Part shown: one piece after another, positions 1 to 13,000 of the stretch
How positions within the stretch are numbered: the stretch's first letter is position 1
Layout: each line of letters begins with the position of its first letter
Assembly: GCA_963971405.1 (NCBI GenBank)
Contig: OZ020487.1
Location: 30,985,371 to 31,049,370 of the forward strand
Length of the DNA: 64,000 nt
DNA from: Psococerastis gibbosa
Lineage: Eukaryota > Arthropoda > Insecta > Psocodea > Psocidae
Direction of reading: 5' to 3'
Translations under genes and position numbers: made by a program
The notes under the pieces: model-generated
What the model saw: the letters and a program-made list of their open reading frames with translations, nothing else
Told to the model about the DNA's origin: nothing
Database searches by the model: none

Positions 1-2645
1 TCAATTTATGTGACTACAAAGAAGTCCTAACAAATATTGCAAGAAGAACCCTTGGCGCAAGTGACGGGAAGTCTGCCATGTTTGTTAAATAACCATGATC
101 CCATAAATATAAAATTCGCTATGTTGTAGTACGATTTATTTAGTTATTTTCGATAGCACATGGCAGATATTGCCTCCATTGTGGCCAGTACGGCCCTGGA
201 TTTTGATGACTTTTAGCGAAAAGAGGTAGTTCAATTCGTCGAGACCAGATTTGATCAAACCACAAACAAATGTGTTTTTAAAAAAACTTTGGAAATAACA
301 TTGTGTCTAATTAATTACTCGTTCCACGGTCTCTGTACTTGCAAAACCCTCTTTGAAGACCTTCTGAAATATATAAACTTTGATAATACAAACAAACATA
401 TCTTATATAAACTATTGTTAATCTATAAAATTTGAAGATTTGGATGGAAGAAGCACTCCAGTATTAGGACTTACAGTAGGTATCGAACTTTATAGATTGG
501 CACTATAGCTCACTTGATAAATTTTTTTTTGTAAATCACAGTTTCTACATTTTATTAGGTATTCGAAGAACATGTTGGACAATTAATTGATTAGCTCTCA
601 CACGATTTTGCTTTTCAAAATTTCGGAAATTGCACGGTTATGTACAGTACTGTACTACATAATCTTTGGCATGACACCGCATTTCGATAGCACATAGCAC
701 ATATCCCCTCCATCACTGTGGTGGCCAGTTAGGCCCTGAACGAAGGAGCGAAAGGAGGTCGTTCAATTAGTCGATTCCAGATTCGGACTAACCGCAAACA
801 AACAACGTTAAATTCATGCGGTTACAAACATAAACAATCCTCGAATTACGTGCCCTGCAAAATCAACTGCTGCTGTGAAACATCAAATTCCTATTTTATA
901 AGCTGGGGTTTATACGCTTGGTTTAGCCACTATTTTTGGATTCTATTAATCTAATAAAACTGCAGTGTACGTAATACCTATTGTACTAGCAACTCTGGCA
1001 ACATATCAAATGAAACAGGGAAACCCTTCAAATTTCAATATTATACATTGTAACTTACAGCGCAGGGAAGTAGATTGCGTAGAATGCTTGTTATGATCCT
1101 GCTGTCAGCACAGCCGTACAGCTTTGGAGTTATCTCTGTGGCTCAAGGCTAGGACATTTCCAAATATTGGGCGTTTTTCAACAGGAACGCATCAGCAATT
1201 TAGCCATGCAATTTAGGTGGAATGCTTTCGGCAGCAGTGCCGGATAACCCTTTGTGGAGGCCAACCCTAATTACATCAGGTGTGAGAATTCCAAAAATCG
1301 TAAAATGAATATGATCTGACAATTTAATGATGTCCCCATACCCCTATATGTATAGGCAGGGCCATAGCGCGAAGGCACATTGGTTGGGTGAAGAGTATCA
1401 TTTGTCCAAGTCCAACAAAAGTGCACCTCGAATTTTTTCTTCTTCAGCTGAGCTAAATTTCTACCTAGAACTGGAGGGGGGAGGCGGCAGGACATTTCCA
1501 CACGAGTGGGCGTATTTCCTCTGCGTTCATCTGAACATGTCAGCAATATAGCCATTCAATTTCTTTGATACAATACAACACAGCCAACAATAAATGGACA
1601 GTACAGGTTGTTACTGTGGCTGGGGATAAGGACACTTTCACGGGAATGGACATATTTACCCGTCAGCAGCCTATCCATTCAATATCTATGGTACACTACA
1701 ATAAGCATTGTAAGTATAGTCAACTCAGCCATACAATAGGAGGACAGTACAGGAGTTATTGCCGTGGCTCGGGATCAGGACATTTCCACGAGAGTGGGCG
1801 TATTTCCTCTGCGTTCATCCAGACAGATCAGATAGAGGCGGCTCATTGCCAAAACATGTGTCACGGCAGCAACAACAACATCAATATCTTAAGGGTTTCC
1901 CAAGCTAACCTACTCATAACTTTAAGCAAATTGCCAACTATTGGCAGTAAAGTCTCATAGACAGTATGCAGAGAAATGCAAAAATTATAGAAAAATTATG
2001 TCGGGTCATAAACTTGGGATTGAAACAATGAGGATTGAAGAGGTTCATAATAATATATTAATACGCATGCAATACCTTTTAATTTATGAGCAATAAGCTT
2101 TAAATAAAATACTATGATCACAATAATGCACCTGGTTCGTGCACATACAGTACATATTATTATGTATGTACTAATAACTCGAGTTACGAGACTACATTAT
2201 TTTGTGTTTATCTACTAGTAGATAAACAGCAGAAATTCGATTTGATATTACATTAATTATAGTACGCGTTCGATTGGCGTTTAATATGCAAAATGACTCA
2301 AGCAAGTGCCCTCAACTTCAGAAATATCGTTGATTCTTGTAATTAAACGTCTCTTTAGGATTTGAGAGAGGGAACTCGGGCTGTCGTGCTGTTTCGAAAC
2401 TATGGCCCGTTCGGAGGCGTTCAGCTATTTTTAGCCGTCATTTTAACCATCAACGCCAACCAAACGCACCAAACCAATCGATACCCATCGCCTGAGGTAT
2501 AATAACATTATTCACCACAGCTTTCTACTTCCCCATTTTCATTGCTTCCCGATTTGTCATTTAACAAATAACAATTATACTGTATATGCGCAGCATGAGA
2601 ATAAGTTTGAAGCTTGGGATTTTCCATAGTTCTGAAGGGCATTTT
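1..2645. other. Gene-free stretch with degenerate direct repeats
   Basis: I see no coding exon here. A ~125-bp block at about 151-275 is repeated in the same direction at about 684-810 (both open with a 'tttcgatagcacat' motif, followed by 'gtggccagt' and 'ttcaatt.gtcga'). Between about 1130 and 1830 a looser set of units recurs, marked by 'gtggctc/ggg', 'gacatttcca' and 'agccat.caatt'. The open frames at 1327-1555 and 1565-1960 run through these units and look like chance ORFs. Confidence 0.5.
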
Positions 2646-2873
2646 ATAAATAAATAAATAAATAAATAAGGGCTTTCTATTTTTTCTATTACTAAGCCTA
2701 CCTACCGGAGTTAGGGCTATAAAGCCCTCTCTTACACTCAACTAGGAAGGCCCGGGACCGCCTGCTTTACATGCCCTCCGAAGCATGGCCAGAAAATGTA
2801 GCCAGTGTGGGACTCGAACCAACAACCTTTCCGGTGAGAGTCAGAGTCCGTACCACTACGCTACATGTCCTGA
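2646..2873 (-). repeat. tRNA-derived SINE, family 1, full-length copy
   Basis: On the minus strand the element begins 'aggacatgtagcgtagtgg', has an RNA polymerase III B-box-like GGTTCGAGTCCCA, then a shared body ('ggccatgcttcggagggcatg', 'ctaactccg.taggtt') and ends in a (TTTA)n tail, which reads as (taaa)n at 2646-2670 on the plus strand. The same unit occurs at seven other places in this window in both orientations. The short ORF at 2771-2959 is this SINE read through, not a gene. Confidence 0.85.
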
Positions 2874-2990
2874 CTTTTATGGACCTAATCTACCCATTGG
2901 ACCCTGCCCAATACCAACACCATGGATTTCCAGACATTTTTCGTGTTGTTTCCGTATGAATTGACCATGGGCAAACACAAACTGGGGTCC
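2874..2990. repeat. Dispersed repeat, family 3
   Basis: The sequence 'tttatggacct', 'ttggaccctgcccaatac' and 'gtttccgtatgaatt' recurs at about 7071-7290 and 9520-9725 with moderate divergence. No coding capacity is visible. It abuts the SINE at 2646-2873. Confidence 0.5.
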
Positions 2991-3263
2991 CATATCATTT
3001 CTAAAGCACATTACGGCACATTACAAGAAGCCAATAAGTCATATATATTTTATGAGCCGCAACCACCAGTGAAGGAGCAGAGTAATTAGTGTGAATGAAT
3101 GAATAATAATACCGCGTGTCGCTGCTCCACCAGCAAGCCAACAGTAAGCTTTATTAATTTATTAAAATATAGTAAGTCCATGATTGGCACATTTTATACA
3201 TAATTGAGTATCGATACGCATAATATAATAATATAATTGAGGGGAGGGACAGAGAGAGTGGCG

Positions 3264-3535
3264 TATCCGTAGAAAGGACGAACTCTACGCGATATACCGA
3301 GAACCTACGATAGTAGCCGAAATTAAGAGAGCCCGCACCAGGTGGCTAGGGCACGTGGAACAAGTGCAGCCTTACACAAGGTGCCCCAAGGCAGAAGACG
3401 AGTGGGACGACCAAGGATGCGATAGCTGGACAACGTCGAGGTGGATCAAGCGTCGATGACTGGCGAAAGAGAGCGCAGGCTGGCGCGATGTGGCAGAGCA
3501 GGCCAAGGCCCTTCATGGGCCGTAGCGCCAAGGAG
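3264..3535 (+). pseudogene. Decayed 3' end of a non-LTR retrotransposon ORF
   Basis: Read on the plus strand with frame changes, this gives the pattern seen at the C-terminus of RTE-like non-LTR reverse-transcriptase ORFs: a 'TRWLGHVE' motif, then 'RRRVGRPRMRWLDNVE' in a second frame, then a 'WRDVAEQAKALHG' motif near 3490-3530. Stops and frame shifts show that it is dead. The family assignment rests on remembered consensus motifs only. A better-preserved piece of the same kind of tail is at 33455-33560. Confidence 0.6.
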
Positions 3536-3601
3536 TAAATAAGTACTATGCTCTCCAAGTGGTTCAGAGTCACTATAATCAGGTCCGCCCTTTCAGTCAA
3601 C

Positions 3602-4842
3602 TCCCCTCCCCCCTGAGGGGAAGGAGTCTGCCCTTATGCAGTTAAGGTGCCTCAAGTTAAGAAACAGACTCACTCCCCCCGTCAGCATGACAGGGTTGCT
3701 TGCAGCAGAATGGGAATGGTTAAAGCGACCAAAAATTATTTTAAAAAACTTACCAAATCGTTACTAAATCCACCCATGGCAATAATCTGGAAAAAATTAA
3801 TTCCTTAATTTTAGTACAATACAATACAAAAATTAGAGTCCCTGACCAGCCAGAGACGGATCGACCGCGTCAAGTGTAGTATGCAGAGTATATTTATTTT
3901 ATTTTTCAAGATTGGCTTTGAGCTCGCCTTTCCGTAATGAAAGACGTTCTCCTCTCTACGTATTAAAATAATTTACATTGACGGTTTGAAAGTTCCTTAT
4001 TCTGAAAATATAACGGAATATTAGAGAAGGTATTTTAAGTGTTTGGCGTCAAAATGACATTTAACACAAGATCCTTTAAGCAAAAGGATTTAGGCAGTTA
4101 TTTTTTAAGTAAAACTTATTTAGGTTAGGGGGTCAATTTATGGAAATCATCTTTTTTGTATATATTACCCTCTATAAGTGTACATCATGTACTGTATACA
4201 TTGCATAGCCTAGGTCTAGTGTATGTACGAACATTGAAGGAGATTTCTCTACAATATGCACAGGTACCTGAAATACCTCATTGTCAATGCATGCACTTCT
4301 CGTAGATAAACATAATAACTGATAATTCGTTTATTACAGGCCAACTAGTACATATACACCATGCTATTTAGACAAAGCAATTAGGCTCATAAATAAATCA
4401 AGGTGTGAGGCTGATTTTACACTATACACTACACGCGATCAGCCCTCTAAAGTCACTCATTTTCTACTTTAAAACAAGCATATTTCCTAAACTATAATTC
4501 TAAGAAATTGGTTCTAACACTTGTATTTTTAGCATTCAATCACAGTCCCAAAATAACCTCTATAGTTACAATCTCAATCAAAGGCAAATCGAATTCATCG
4601 TATCCACATACTTGCCAGTATCAGGTCAGTTATAAGACCAATAAATGACTTCTTTTCCCAGTGCCAGTGAACACCGCCCAAATTCTATTAAAATGAATAA
4701 AATAATGATTTTTTTTAAATAACTAGCAATGTCAACATTTAATTTTTATTTTCAACAAAATGGCCGCGATGACAACAAAAATGTAATTATTTTAATGTTG
4801 GCACATTTGCTCTTACTGTTCAGTATTCACCGTATTCCCATT
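3602..4842. other. Intergenic stretch, nothing recognised
   Basis: AT-rich sequence without a plausible exon, tRNA fold or clear repeat family. The segment at about 3557-3585 just upstream resembles a short part of the mobile segment at 41565-41803 ('aagtggttc.ga.tc.actataatcagg'). Confidence 0.4.
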
Positions 4843-5510
4843 GGCGCCCATTCCACATACGTACAACGTCAATGAAAATTATGAAATTGAGGGACATTTC
4901 AATTTCTCATTGATGGGGGCCATTCCATATGTTTTTCAAAAATTGACAATTTTCAATTGAAGCGTATGCGCCAAATTTTTGTAATTTGTTTCTTGTAATT
5001 GTATTTGTTTTCTTCGTCGCCTTATTATTATTTTACTTATTATAATTTTTATACAGAAATGCTTTCTTTTTAGAGAAATCAATTAAAATAGTTGTACTTG
5101 TCATATCACATGACGCCATTTTTTAATTTTTGATTGTTTGTGATTTTACTCTAAAATCAATTGATCAATGATCAATTGATAATAGAGTAAAATCACAAAC
5201 AATGAAACATTAACAAACAATCTAAAATTAAAAAATGGCGTCATGTGATATGACAAGTACAACTATTTTAATTGATTTCTCTAAAAAGAAAGCATTTCTG
5301 TATAAAAATTATAGTAAGGATTAAATAATAAGGCGACGAAGAAAACAAATACAATTTCAAGAAACAAATTTCAAAAATTTGCTGCATACGCTTCAATTGA
5401 AAATTGTCAATTTTTGAAAAACATATGGAATGGGCCCCATCAATGAGAAATTGAAATGTCCTTCAATTTCATAATTTTCAATGACGTTGTACGTATGTGG
5501 AATGGGCGCC
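4843..5510. mobile_element. 668-bp snapback (palindromic) element
   Basis: The left half is repeated in reverse complement by the right half over ~310 bp per arm, with a short centre near 5160-5180 around 'tcaattgatcaatgatcaa'. The ends read 'ggcgcccattccac' and 'gtggaatgggcgcc'. The inner arm shares 'catgacgccattttttaatt' and 'gtttgtgattttact' with the snapback elements at 24179-24565, 30322-30704, 30773-31152 and 31884-32264, although the outer arms differ. It carries no ORF and is therefore non-autonomous. It ends about 350 bp upstream of the UBE2V start codon. Confidence 0.85.
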
Positions 5511-5866
5511 TAATAAAAAAATTAAGCCTAACTTTTTGTAATATTGGGAGACAAAGAGGCGACAGAATTTTTGTGATTAAAAGTTAGTTTCTTATTACAT
5601 TATTTTTTGTACTGAATTTTGAATGGTTATTTTATAGTTTGGCGGCATAATATATTTGTTTTATAGTCAAGGTCGCATCTCTGTGACCAAACTCCGTTGG
5701 ATGCTTTGAGCCGCCATTTTCTATTTTGTAAGCACACTGGTTAAATTTATTGAAATTATTTATATATAGGTGAGTATTTTCACCGGATTAATCTTGTTAA
5801 GCCCAGAAATTGTCCCATTATACATGTAAAGCGTATTGAAATATATATTTCATTTGCAGGATCAAA
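5511..5866 (+). promoter_or_regulatory. Putative UBE2V promoter, 5' UTR and 5' UTR intron
   Basis: There is a donor-like ATAG|gtgagt at 5769/5770 and an acceptor ttgcag at 5859. This suggests a 90-bp intron in the 5' UTR, with the start codon 8 nt into the next exon. Transcription probably begins a little upstream of 5769. 'gccgccatttt' at about 5712 resembles a YY1-type site that is often found near starts of housekeeping genes. This is inferred from splice motifs only. Confidence 0.4.
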
Positions 5867-7557
5867 ATGGCTGCGCCTGTGAGCGGTGTAGGTATGTATT
5901 GTCAAGTAATGACCGTCTTCTCTAAATACCAACTGCTTTCTGCTTTTTAATTTAATTAGCTCACAGTAAACGTAAAGAGGAGTCTTTTGTATTGTATTGT
6001 AAAGAACAGTTCTCTGTTTTCACCTAGGGCAAAGCAAGTTTGTTGATAACAGCCAGGAACCTATACTAGTCCTAGACTATTTTAAACCCATAGGCCTTCA
6101 GCATGCAGCTGTTTTAGCCATGTCGTAACTCAGAATTTAAGTAAAGTATGGCTTATGAGGAGAAATAAAAATTGCTGAAGGGGGAAAACGGTAAAGGTTT
6201 ACATACCACCCTCGTACACAAATTCGCTTAAAAATGCACATGAAGTGTTACGCTGCCCGTTTTCAAGACTTGATATTTTAAGCATGGATTGTTTTAGTTG
6301 CATGACTGACGTGTTCCCTCCACGCAAAATTTGCATAAGCTATATTATATGCCTATAACCAATGCAATGAACATGAAATGCAGTAGGTAAATAGCTATGT
6401 TTCCTCGACCTCGTAAACTACGGTTCAGCCCATTTCAAGTAATTTCCGAAAATAATATCTAATCCCCCATAATTTGCCTTGTCGAGCTCTTCTTCACGCG
6501 CAGTATGTTCAATAAGAGGTGGATGTCATTTTTAACAAGGGCTCACAACGTATAATTGCTGACGCTGCCCTTATCCGCCAGTTTAACTTTTTAAAAGCTG
6601 TGTAACTTGTTCTGTGCTTTCAGTGATGCCGCGAAATTTCCGTCTGTTGGAGGAGCTGGAGCAGGGACAAAAAGGAGTTGGAGATGGGACGATTAGTTGG
6701 GGGTTGGAGAACGACGATGACATGACCTTGACACACTGGACGGGGATGATCATTGGACCGCCTCGCACCCCATATGAGAACCGCATGTATAGTCTGAAAA
6801 TCGAGTGTGGCAACAAGTACCCGGATGAGCCTCCTTCCGCTAAGTTTATTTCTAGGATCAATATGAACGGCATAAATAGTACAGCTGGAACCGTAAGTTC
6901 ATACTTAATTGAATAAAAAATGTTTAGTTTGATGTTTTGGAATCTAGTCAGCTTTCCTGTCTAGCCATTATAAACTGCATTTCATTACGTCACTGTTACC
7001 ACATCCGTGCGATATACTCGCTGCACATAATTTAAGCAATGCCGGATACTGTTTAACATCCTGAAGGTCTTTTTATGGACCTACGCCTACTTTTATGTGC
7101 CTATTGGTCTTTGCCCAATACGAAAGACCCCTTGGAGTTTCGGACAGTAATGATAATGTTTCCGTATGATTTTTTGGCCATTGACGAACTGGCACACGTC
7201 CTCGGTGGAAACCTACACCAGGTACAAGGGATAATGGACAAGCTCACAATGTAACAGGCCTAGTCATGACTTCACCAAGTTCGGATGCGAGTCTGAGTAC
7301 TATTTAGGCAAGGCACTAGTGATATCTTCCCGCCTTCAAACACTATCTTTATTGGTGTGCATATATGCGTTTACTTTACTAAATGTTGCCTTCATGGTCA
7401 GTAATGGTTCTTGCAGGTTGACAGTAGAAGCATTCCTGTTCTGGGACGCTGGCAGAGGGACTACACGATCAAGACTCTGCTGCAGGAGCTCCGCAGGCTG
7501 ATGACGCTCAAGGAGAATATGAAGCTGTCCCAACCACCTGAAGGCTCTTCCTTCTAG
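5867..7557 (+). CDS. UBE2V: Ubiquitin-conjugating enzyme E2 variant (UBE2V/Uev1A/Mms2 type)
   Basis: A catalytically inactive E2-like partner of Ubc13 that builds Lys63-linked ubiquitin chains in DNA-damage tolerance and innate-immune signalling, in cytosol and nucleus. Exons are 5867-5891, 6624-6892 and 7417-7557, all with GT-AG junctions and matching phases (1 and 0), giving 144 aa, the usual length. The protein opens [20 protein letters not shown] and contains [48 protein letters not shown] and INMNGINS. It ends with an [20 protein letters not shown] helix region. The active-site cysteine of true E2s is absent, as expected for the variant family. A 5' UTR intron is likely (donor at 5770). 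An AATAAA at 8034-8039 is a possible but distant poly(A) signal. Whether it is nearer UBE2V1 or UBE2V2 cannot be said; arthropods usually have one copy. Confidence 0.95.
7071..7290. repeat. Dispersed repeat, family 3, inside UBE2V intron 2
   Basis: Shares 'tttatggacct', 'gtttccgtatga', 'ggcacacgtcctcg' and 'catgacttcaccaagtt' with the copy at 9520-9725 and in part with 2874-2990. It lies between coding exons 2 and 3 of UBE2V. Confidence 0.55.
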
Positions 7558-9519
7558 CGCCCTTACTGCTTTACTCATTTGGTAATTACCCTCCAACTCC
7601 ACTGAACAGACCCCAAGCATTGCTGGGTCGTGCCCCTATTAGTGTCGTGGTCCTTTTTTTTACACATCGCGTTTTGCCGACGTCTTTTCCATTGTAGGGA
7701 TGGGGCTTGGTGAGTAGTTGGTGCAAACCCACAAGGTACTTCAGAAAAATCCTATGATCTGACTTGTCTAGGAGAAAACAGTGCAATTTCTCGTGCGGTG
7801 GCTTCACGCCAGCTTCCGAAATGGTCCAGAAATATTGCTACCTATGGCTACATAGAAAAATACATCGGCATTCGCGACTGCGCGAATCGTCTGTGTGTAA
7901 CGGGTTTTAACACACTGGGGGCTCACACATAGTCATTACTATTGTCCTAAGGGCTCCTCTTAACCATCAGTGCAAAAATTGGATTTCGGTGCTAGGTCAT
8001 CGTCAGACTAAAGAAATATAAACAGCCCTAGTTAATAAATTAACAAGTGCAATTTGGTACCGGTTCATTTTCGGCAAACTCCACTAGAAGTGAAAGTTAC
8101 ATCGTATAAGATGTTTTTACCGAAGCTCGTTACTTCATTAATTTTGATCGCCTCTATGGGGTCCATTTTCCTTTACCCCCAATGTGTAAGATTTTAAAAT
8201 TCTGTTTGTTGTAAAGATTTAATAGATTAGCTGTTCAATGAACGATTTCGGGATGACGTGGCACTGTTTCAAGTACTGTAAAGTTATTATAGATACTGTA
8301 TGTCATATAATATAATAACGTTTACTGTTTTTCTGATTTTAGAACAAGATTAAATATAGGTTCTTGAACGGCAATCAATGTGAACTACGTAGCTTCTCTG
8401 CCGCGACCAGCCTCTGCATATATAGTGCTAATGTTAAGCTCTGTTTATAAGCTCTGCGTATATGTAGCTTCGGTGCTGTACACCTCTGTTGGCCAGCCTC
8501 AAACAACATTTTGACATTATCTCTTATGCCATTTCACATAGGCTATAAGGCGATGAAATGCTTGGAGTAGGTTTAAGTGTCTATAAGTTCATATATCTTT
8601 AGATCAAGCCCAATTTAGGATGGGTTCAGACATCTATGCTAAATTATATCAGCAATATATCCTTCTAACATTCGAATCCTTAGGGATGTGCAGAATTGTG
8701 CCAGCATAAAATAAATCCGTTGGACTAAACAAAATCTTCCAAGCCGAATGTCATCGTTTTGAGTGGAGTTGGCCACGTGACTATCTTCACAGTAGCCATA
8801 GCTAATTAATATGAAAAATTAAATATTGTGCGAATTTTAGATTCAGCAGTTACTGCTATTTTCCAATGCTATTCTGCTAGTTTCTTGTATTAAGTATAAT
8901 TCAGTGCTGATTTGCATTAAGCGCGGCTTTTTAATGGTAGATTCATTTATGATTTTATTGCTCTAATTGAGCCAGCGAAGAGTATGTGAATAAGTTTCTC
9001 TTGCTTAATGGCCCTGACGCCGTCTTTCGGTGGTTTTTACACTTAATCAATTGTACCATAATTAATAAAAGTTAAGTTTAATTTAATCAGTTTTATTTCA
9101 ATGTTTCCAGTCCAAAGAATTTCTAATAAATTTTTGTAGAAGCCCTTCTGCTGCACCATTCACCATTGCCATTAATACTGCTCACCTTCTAATGAGGTCG
9201 CAAGTCAGTTAAATAAAATGATGTCCTGCAGGCCTACCATGGCGTTTAGAGGTTAACTTACCCCGGGAATTTTATTAATGCCTGCCGATGTTTAAATAAC
9301 GAAATTGTTTCTATCATATTGATACCGGTAAGGTAAGTAAGTTAAACATTAGTTACGCATATGCATTAATTAACGTTTGTTGAAAAACCATCTTCAATAT
9401 TAATTAATTATATTTCAGCTACTGAAAGTAAATTTACATTCATTGAGGTTTAATTGGAATATTTTAATCTAATTCCCAGATAAGCTATTCCTTAAATGCC
9501 ATGGTAGGCAGAAGGACTT

Positions 9520-9725
9520 TTAATGGACATTGCTCCTTAAAACGACGCGGATTTTCGGGCATTATTGATATTGTTTCCGTATGAATTATTGGCCATGGGT
9601 CAACTGGTACACGTCCTCGACGTCAACATACACCAACTACAAGCTCACGATTGGCACAATGTAACGGGCGTAAGCATGACTTCACCAAGTTTGGGTTAGA
9701 GTTAACAGATCTGCAGTTATACTAA
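9520..9725. repeat. Dispersed repeat, family 3
   Basis: Aligns by eye with 7071-7290: 'gtttccgtatgaatt', 'ggccatgggtcaactgg', 'acacgtcctcg' and 'catgacttcaccaagttt'. No ORF. Confidence 0.55.
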
Positions 9726-9840
9726 GAAAGTAGCAAAGTTTTACTATAGCATTTCAAATAGCCTTAGCTACTTTGTAACTAAAATGTCCAATGGTTTTTT
9801 AGAAGAAAACCGTTGGCGTTAGAAATTGATTATTTCGGCC

Positions 9841-9846
9841 TTTATT
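9841..9846 (-). terminator. Likely CYC1 polyadenylation signal
   Basis: Plus-strand 'tttatt' is AATAAA on the minus strand, ~160 nt downstream of the CYC1 stop codon. It is the nearest canonical signal in the right orientation. Confidence 0.4.
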
Positions 9847-10007
9847 GAGAATGAAAAAAGTAGGCTATTTTATAAATATGGCCTACATGCTACAGCGATA
9901 AAGGACTCTGGAAATAAAACAACACGGACATGGTTGGGAATTAACATTTTATAAACATTGGGTGAACATTCGCATCGTCCGTATTTAATTAATACATTAT
10001 CTAACAA

Positions 10008-13000
10008 TTATTTGTAAGTGGGGGGCTTGAATACAATTTTTCTTGATTTGATGACAGACCACTTGTGTCGCTTGATGTAGTACGCCACGCTTGTTATCAA
10101 TGAAAACCAGAACAATACCTGAAACAATCCAGATACAATACAAGATCAGTCTCACGGCAGGCAATTCGTGATTGTTTAAACCATAATCCCATTAATTAAG
10201 CTAATCAATTGCCCTGTAAAAGATTTTTAGAACACCTTCAAAAAAATGGCGATTTCAAAATGTTCTGTAACCAAGGAATGGCGTATTTTAGTATAAATTA
10301 ATAAATTTCTCGTTCTACAGCCGCAAAGATAAGAAGATTGTCAGATGAAGAATTAAGAATTGCAAGCTTTCGCAGGAAATTCACTTTTTCCCACCTGAAA
10401 TGTTACTACTTCAGAAACTCCCAAATTGCGGCTGTGGAAGGAGGAATTAATTAGTTTCTTAAAAATTCCCCACCATTCATTGTTTAAAAAATATTTAATA
10501 ATTTCTCCCTTAACCACGGTTTTAAATTGCCACTTGTTAGTTGAAACGCTTTTTGTGCGAAATTGCAATTCTCTTAAAGATAATCGGACTTTCTAGGAGA
10601 CATGATATACGTTACTTGGTTATGATCAGGCTGATATTGGAAGGTGGCCCAAGCTCAAGTTAGACGGGATTGTTTTTACCTGTGAATCTGTTTTTATTAA
10701 TTTTTTATTTTACTGGAACCTTCTGACATTTATATTAGAGCCGGAGGATTCATAATGTGTCCCCCTGGTCGCACCTTCCCTTTGAGACAACAGGAGGGAG
10801 AATGTCTTACAGGAGCAAATAATTAAATATCACATGAAATATTGACTTTAGAGCTTCCAGAATATTACATCCGACATACATGAACTTCTGACTGGCCACA
10901 ATTTTGGAACTTGATTTGTAAAAAAATAACGAGTGCCATAAGGGTATCCAAAGGAAGGAGTTCAAAAATTATGGAATTTGTTAGAATTTTGTTACATGAA
11001 ACGTGCCCGTCCCTAACACCGACTACCCACAATTATTGAACTTGACTTGTAAAAAATACCTATAATGAGGGCTTCTGGGGAAGGGAGTTCAAGAACTGCA
11101 GGAATGCTAAATAATTATCACATATCAACATGTAGAGGAATATTTCTTGTATGGATCAATATTTCCTGTGAAAATTGATTTAAGTTTGAAAACGCTGTAG
11201 TCTAGGTATTATTTCACGTTCTGACAGGTTCTACCTCCATTTAGATGAACACGGTTGTTGAGGCCAGTGATAGCAGAAGAGTGCGCACTATTGACAAGTT
11301 ACATGAAGGCGTTTGAAATACCAAAAAGAAGTAAGTGTCTTCTGCAAGCTACGCCTACTGGATTCGTCTAACTGGAATGACTAACAGGACTAGTGCGGTC
11401 TAGTCAAAGATGTATAAAAATATCATGGAAAATTCATTCAGCCTTAGCAAATGAAGATGTGCTCCAGAGGATAAACGAAAACTTATATATCTACATAATA
11501 AACAAAAACTTAGAGTTTTAGAAAAACTTGTTATAACAACCCGAATTAGTAAAACCCAAGTTAGACAAAGTTAATTTCTTAACGATTATTTGGGTTTTAC
11601 TAATTCGGGTTGTTATAACAAGTTTTTCTAAAACTCTAAGTTATTGTTATTTTTTGTTTATTAAAATGAAATACCACGAAGTCACGAGTAATCTAATTAT
11701 TTATATATATCTACCACTATTTCACGAGAAGAGCCAAAACGACTGGCTTCTCAACACTATAATAGAAGGGACCAACGCTGGAGCCCGACTCAGGAAGTAA
11801 TTGGAAGCCCTCAGGCAATACATGCGATGCGGAACCTACTTGAAACTCTGAAGAATGGAGACGAAGACGGAAAAACTTTGCGACAAACCAGTCGATAGAT
11901 TGCAACTGAATAAGAATACCTAACTATAAATTAGCAGTGTACCTTAATAGTCCATAGCTTGCGCGTGTCGTGCTCGGGCTCGGCGGCCCACTTGAGGAAG
12001 GTAGAGACGTCCTTGGCCAGCTGGCTGGCAGTGGCGGGGGTCCCGTCATTATACTCGATAACCTCGTTGTACAGCGCCTGAGCCATGCTGATGGCGCCGC
12101 CGGGGAAGTACGGGTTGTAGTACTGACCCTCGCGGAGCACAACGCCCGCCGGGGCGTCGTGGTAGCCCGTCAGCAAGGAGAACACATAGTCCTACAGTAA
12201 GAAAATAAATTAATGATATTGTTCAGTACAACAGCATAGTAGAAGGATCAATGCTGACCCATGGAGACCGGAACAATTCGAGGTGCATTAAAGAAAATGC
12301 AAGACATATTGTCGATCAGCAAAATGCAGAGGGGCCTGCTTCTTAACAATATTATGTACGGTTGCTCTATATTGACTATACCCCAAGGACACTAACAGTA
12401 AATGTTAGTAACACTTTGCTTCGAGTTCATAAGGCGTTGTGTAGTACCAGAGAAATTCTACACTATCCCATGACTTACGTGGACTTAAGTTGGCGCTGTC
12501 AGCCCTGGGGGACTTTTGGCAGCATTCACAACACCACGGATCCTGTCCTTCGCCAGATCATGCCACTCATCGGCCCGAAGGCCAACTTCCTGTACATCTT
12601 CCTTTAGCTGGTCACCATAGCGTCGTCTGTGTGTACAGCCCGTAGGAAAGTGGCAACCCGAAATTTAATACTTTTTATTTTTTATTTAATTAACTAAGCA
12701 TGTTATTAAAGATTTGGCTCATCAAAGTTGTAGAAGACTACTTCATGCATCATATAATAAAGTATTTTTAGTTTTCGAAATTGTAGTTTTTTTTATAAAA
12801 TCGATTACACGTGAAAAGTTATCGTTTATAAAATATTTGCATGTTTCTGAAAAAACTACAATTTCGAAATTAAAAATATCTTATAATTTGATGCATGAAG
12901 TAGTCTTCTACAACTTCGATGAGCTAAATCATGCTTAGTTAATGAAATAAAAAATATAAAGCATTAAATTTCGGGCTAACAATGTCCTACGGGCTGTACA

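Larger units (their letters stand above)
7558..10007. other. Convergent intergenic region between UBE2V and CYC1
   Basis: No exon is recognised. The two flanking genes point toward each other, so this holds both 3' UTRs. It contains a family-3 repeat at about 9520-9725 and, on the minus strand, AATAAA at 9841-9846, about 160 nt beyond the CYC1 stop, which is a reasonable CYC1 poly(A) signal. Confidence 0.5.

Noticed and set aside
1565..1960. 131-codon ORF in the left gene-free region
   Set aside because: It runs through degenerate repeats, has no recognisable domain and no splice context.
2771..2959. Open frame starting [10 protein letters not shown], seen again at 42848-43138 and in 56095-56295
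   Set aside because: It is the family-1 SINE read through on one strand; the same frame appears wherever the SINE is present.
12714..12938. 74-codon ORF in CYC1 intron 4
   Set aside because: It is a read-through of the palindromic element at 12632-13000.
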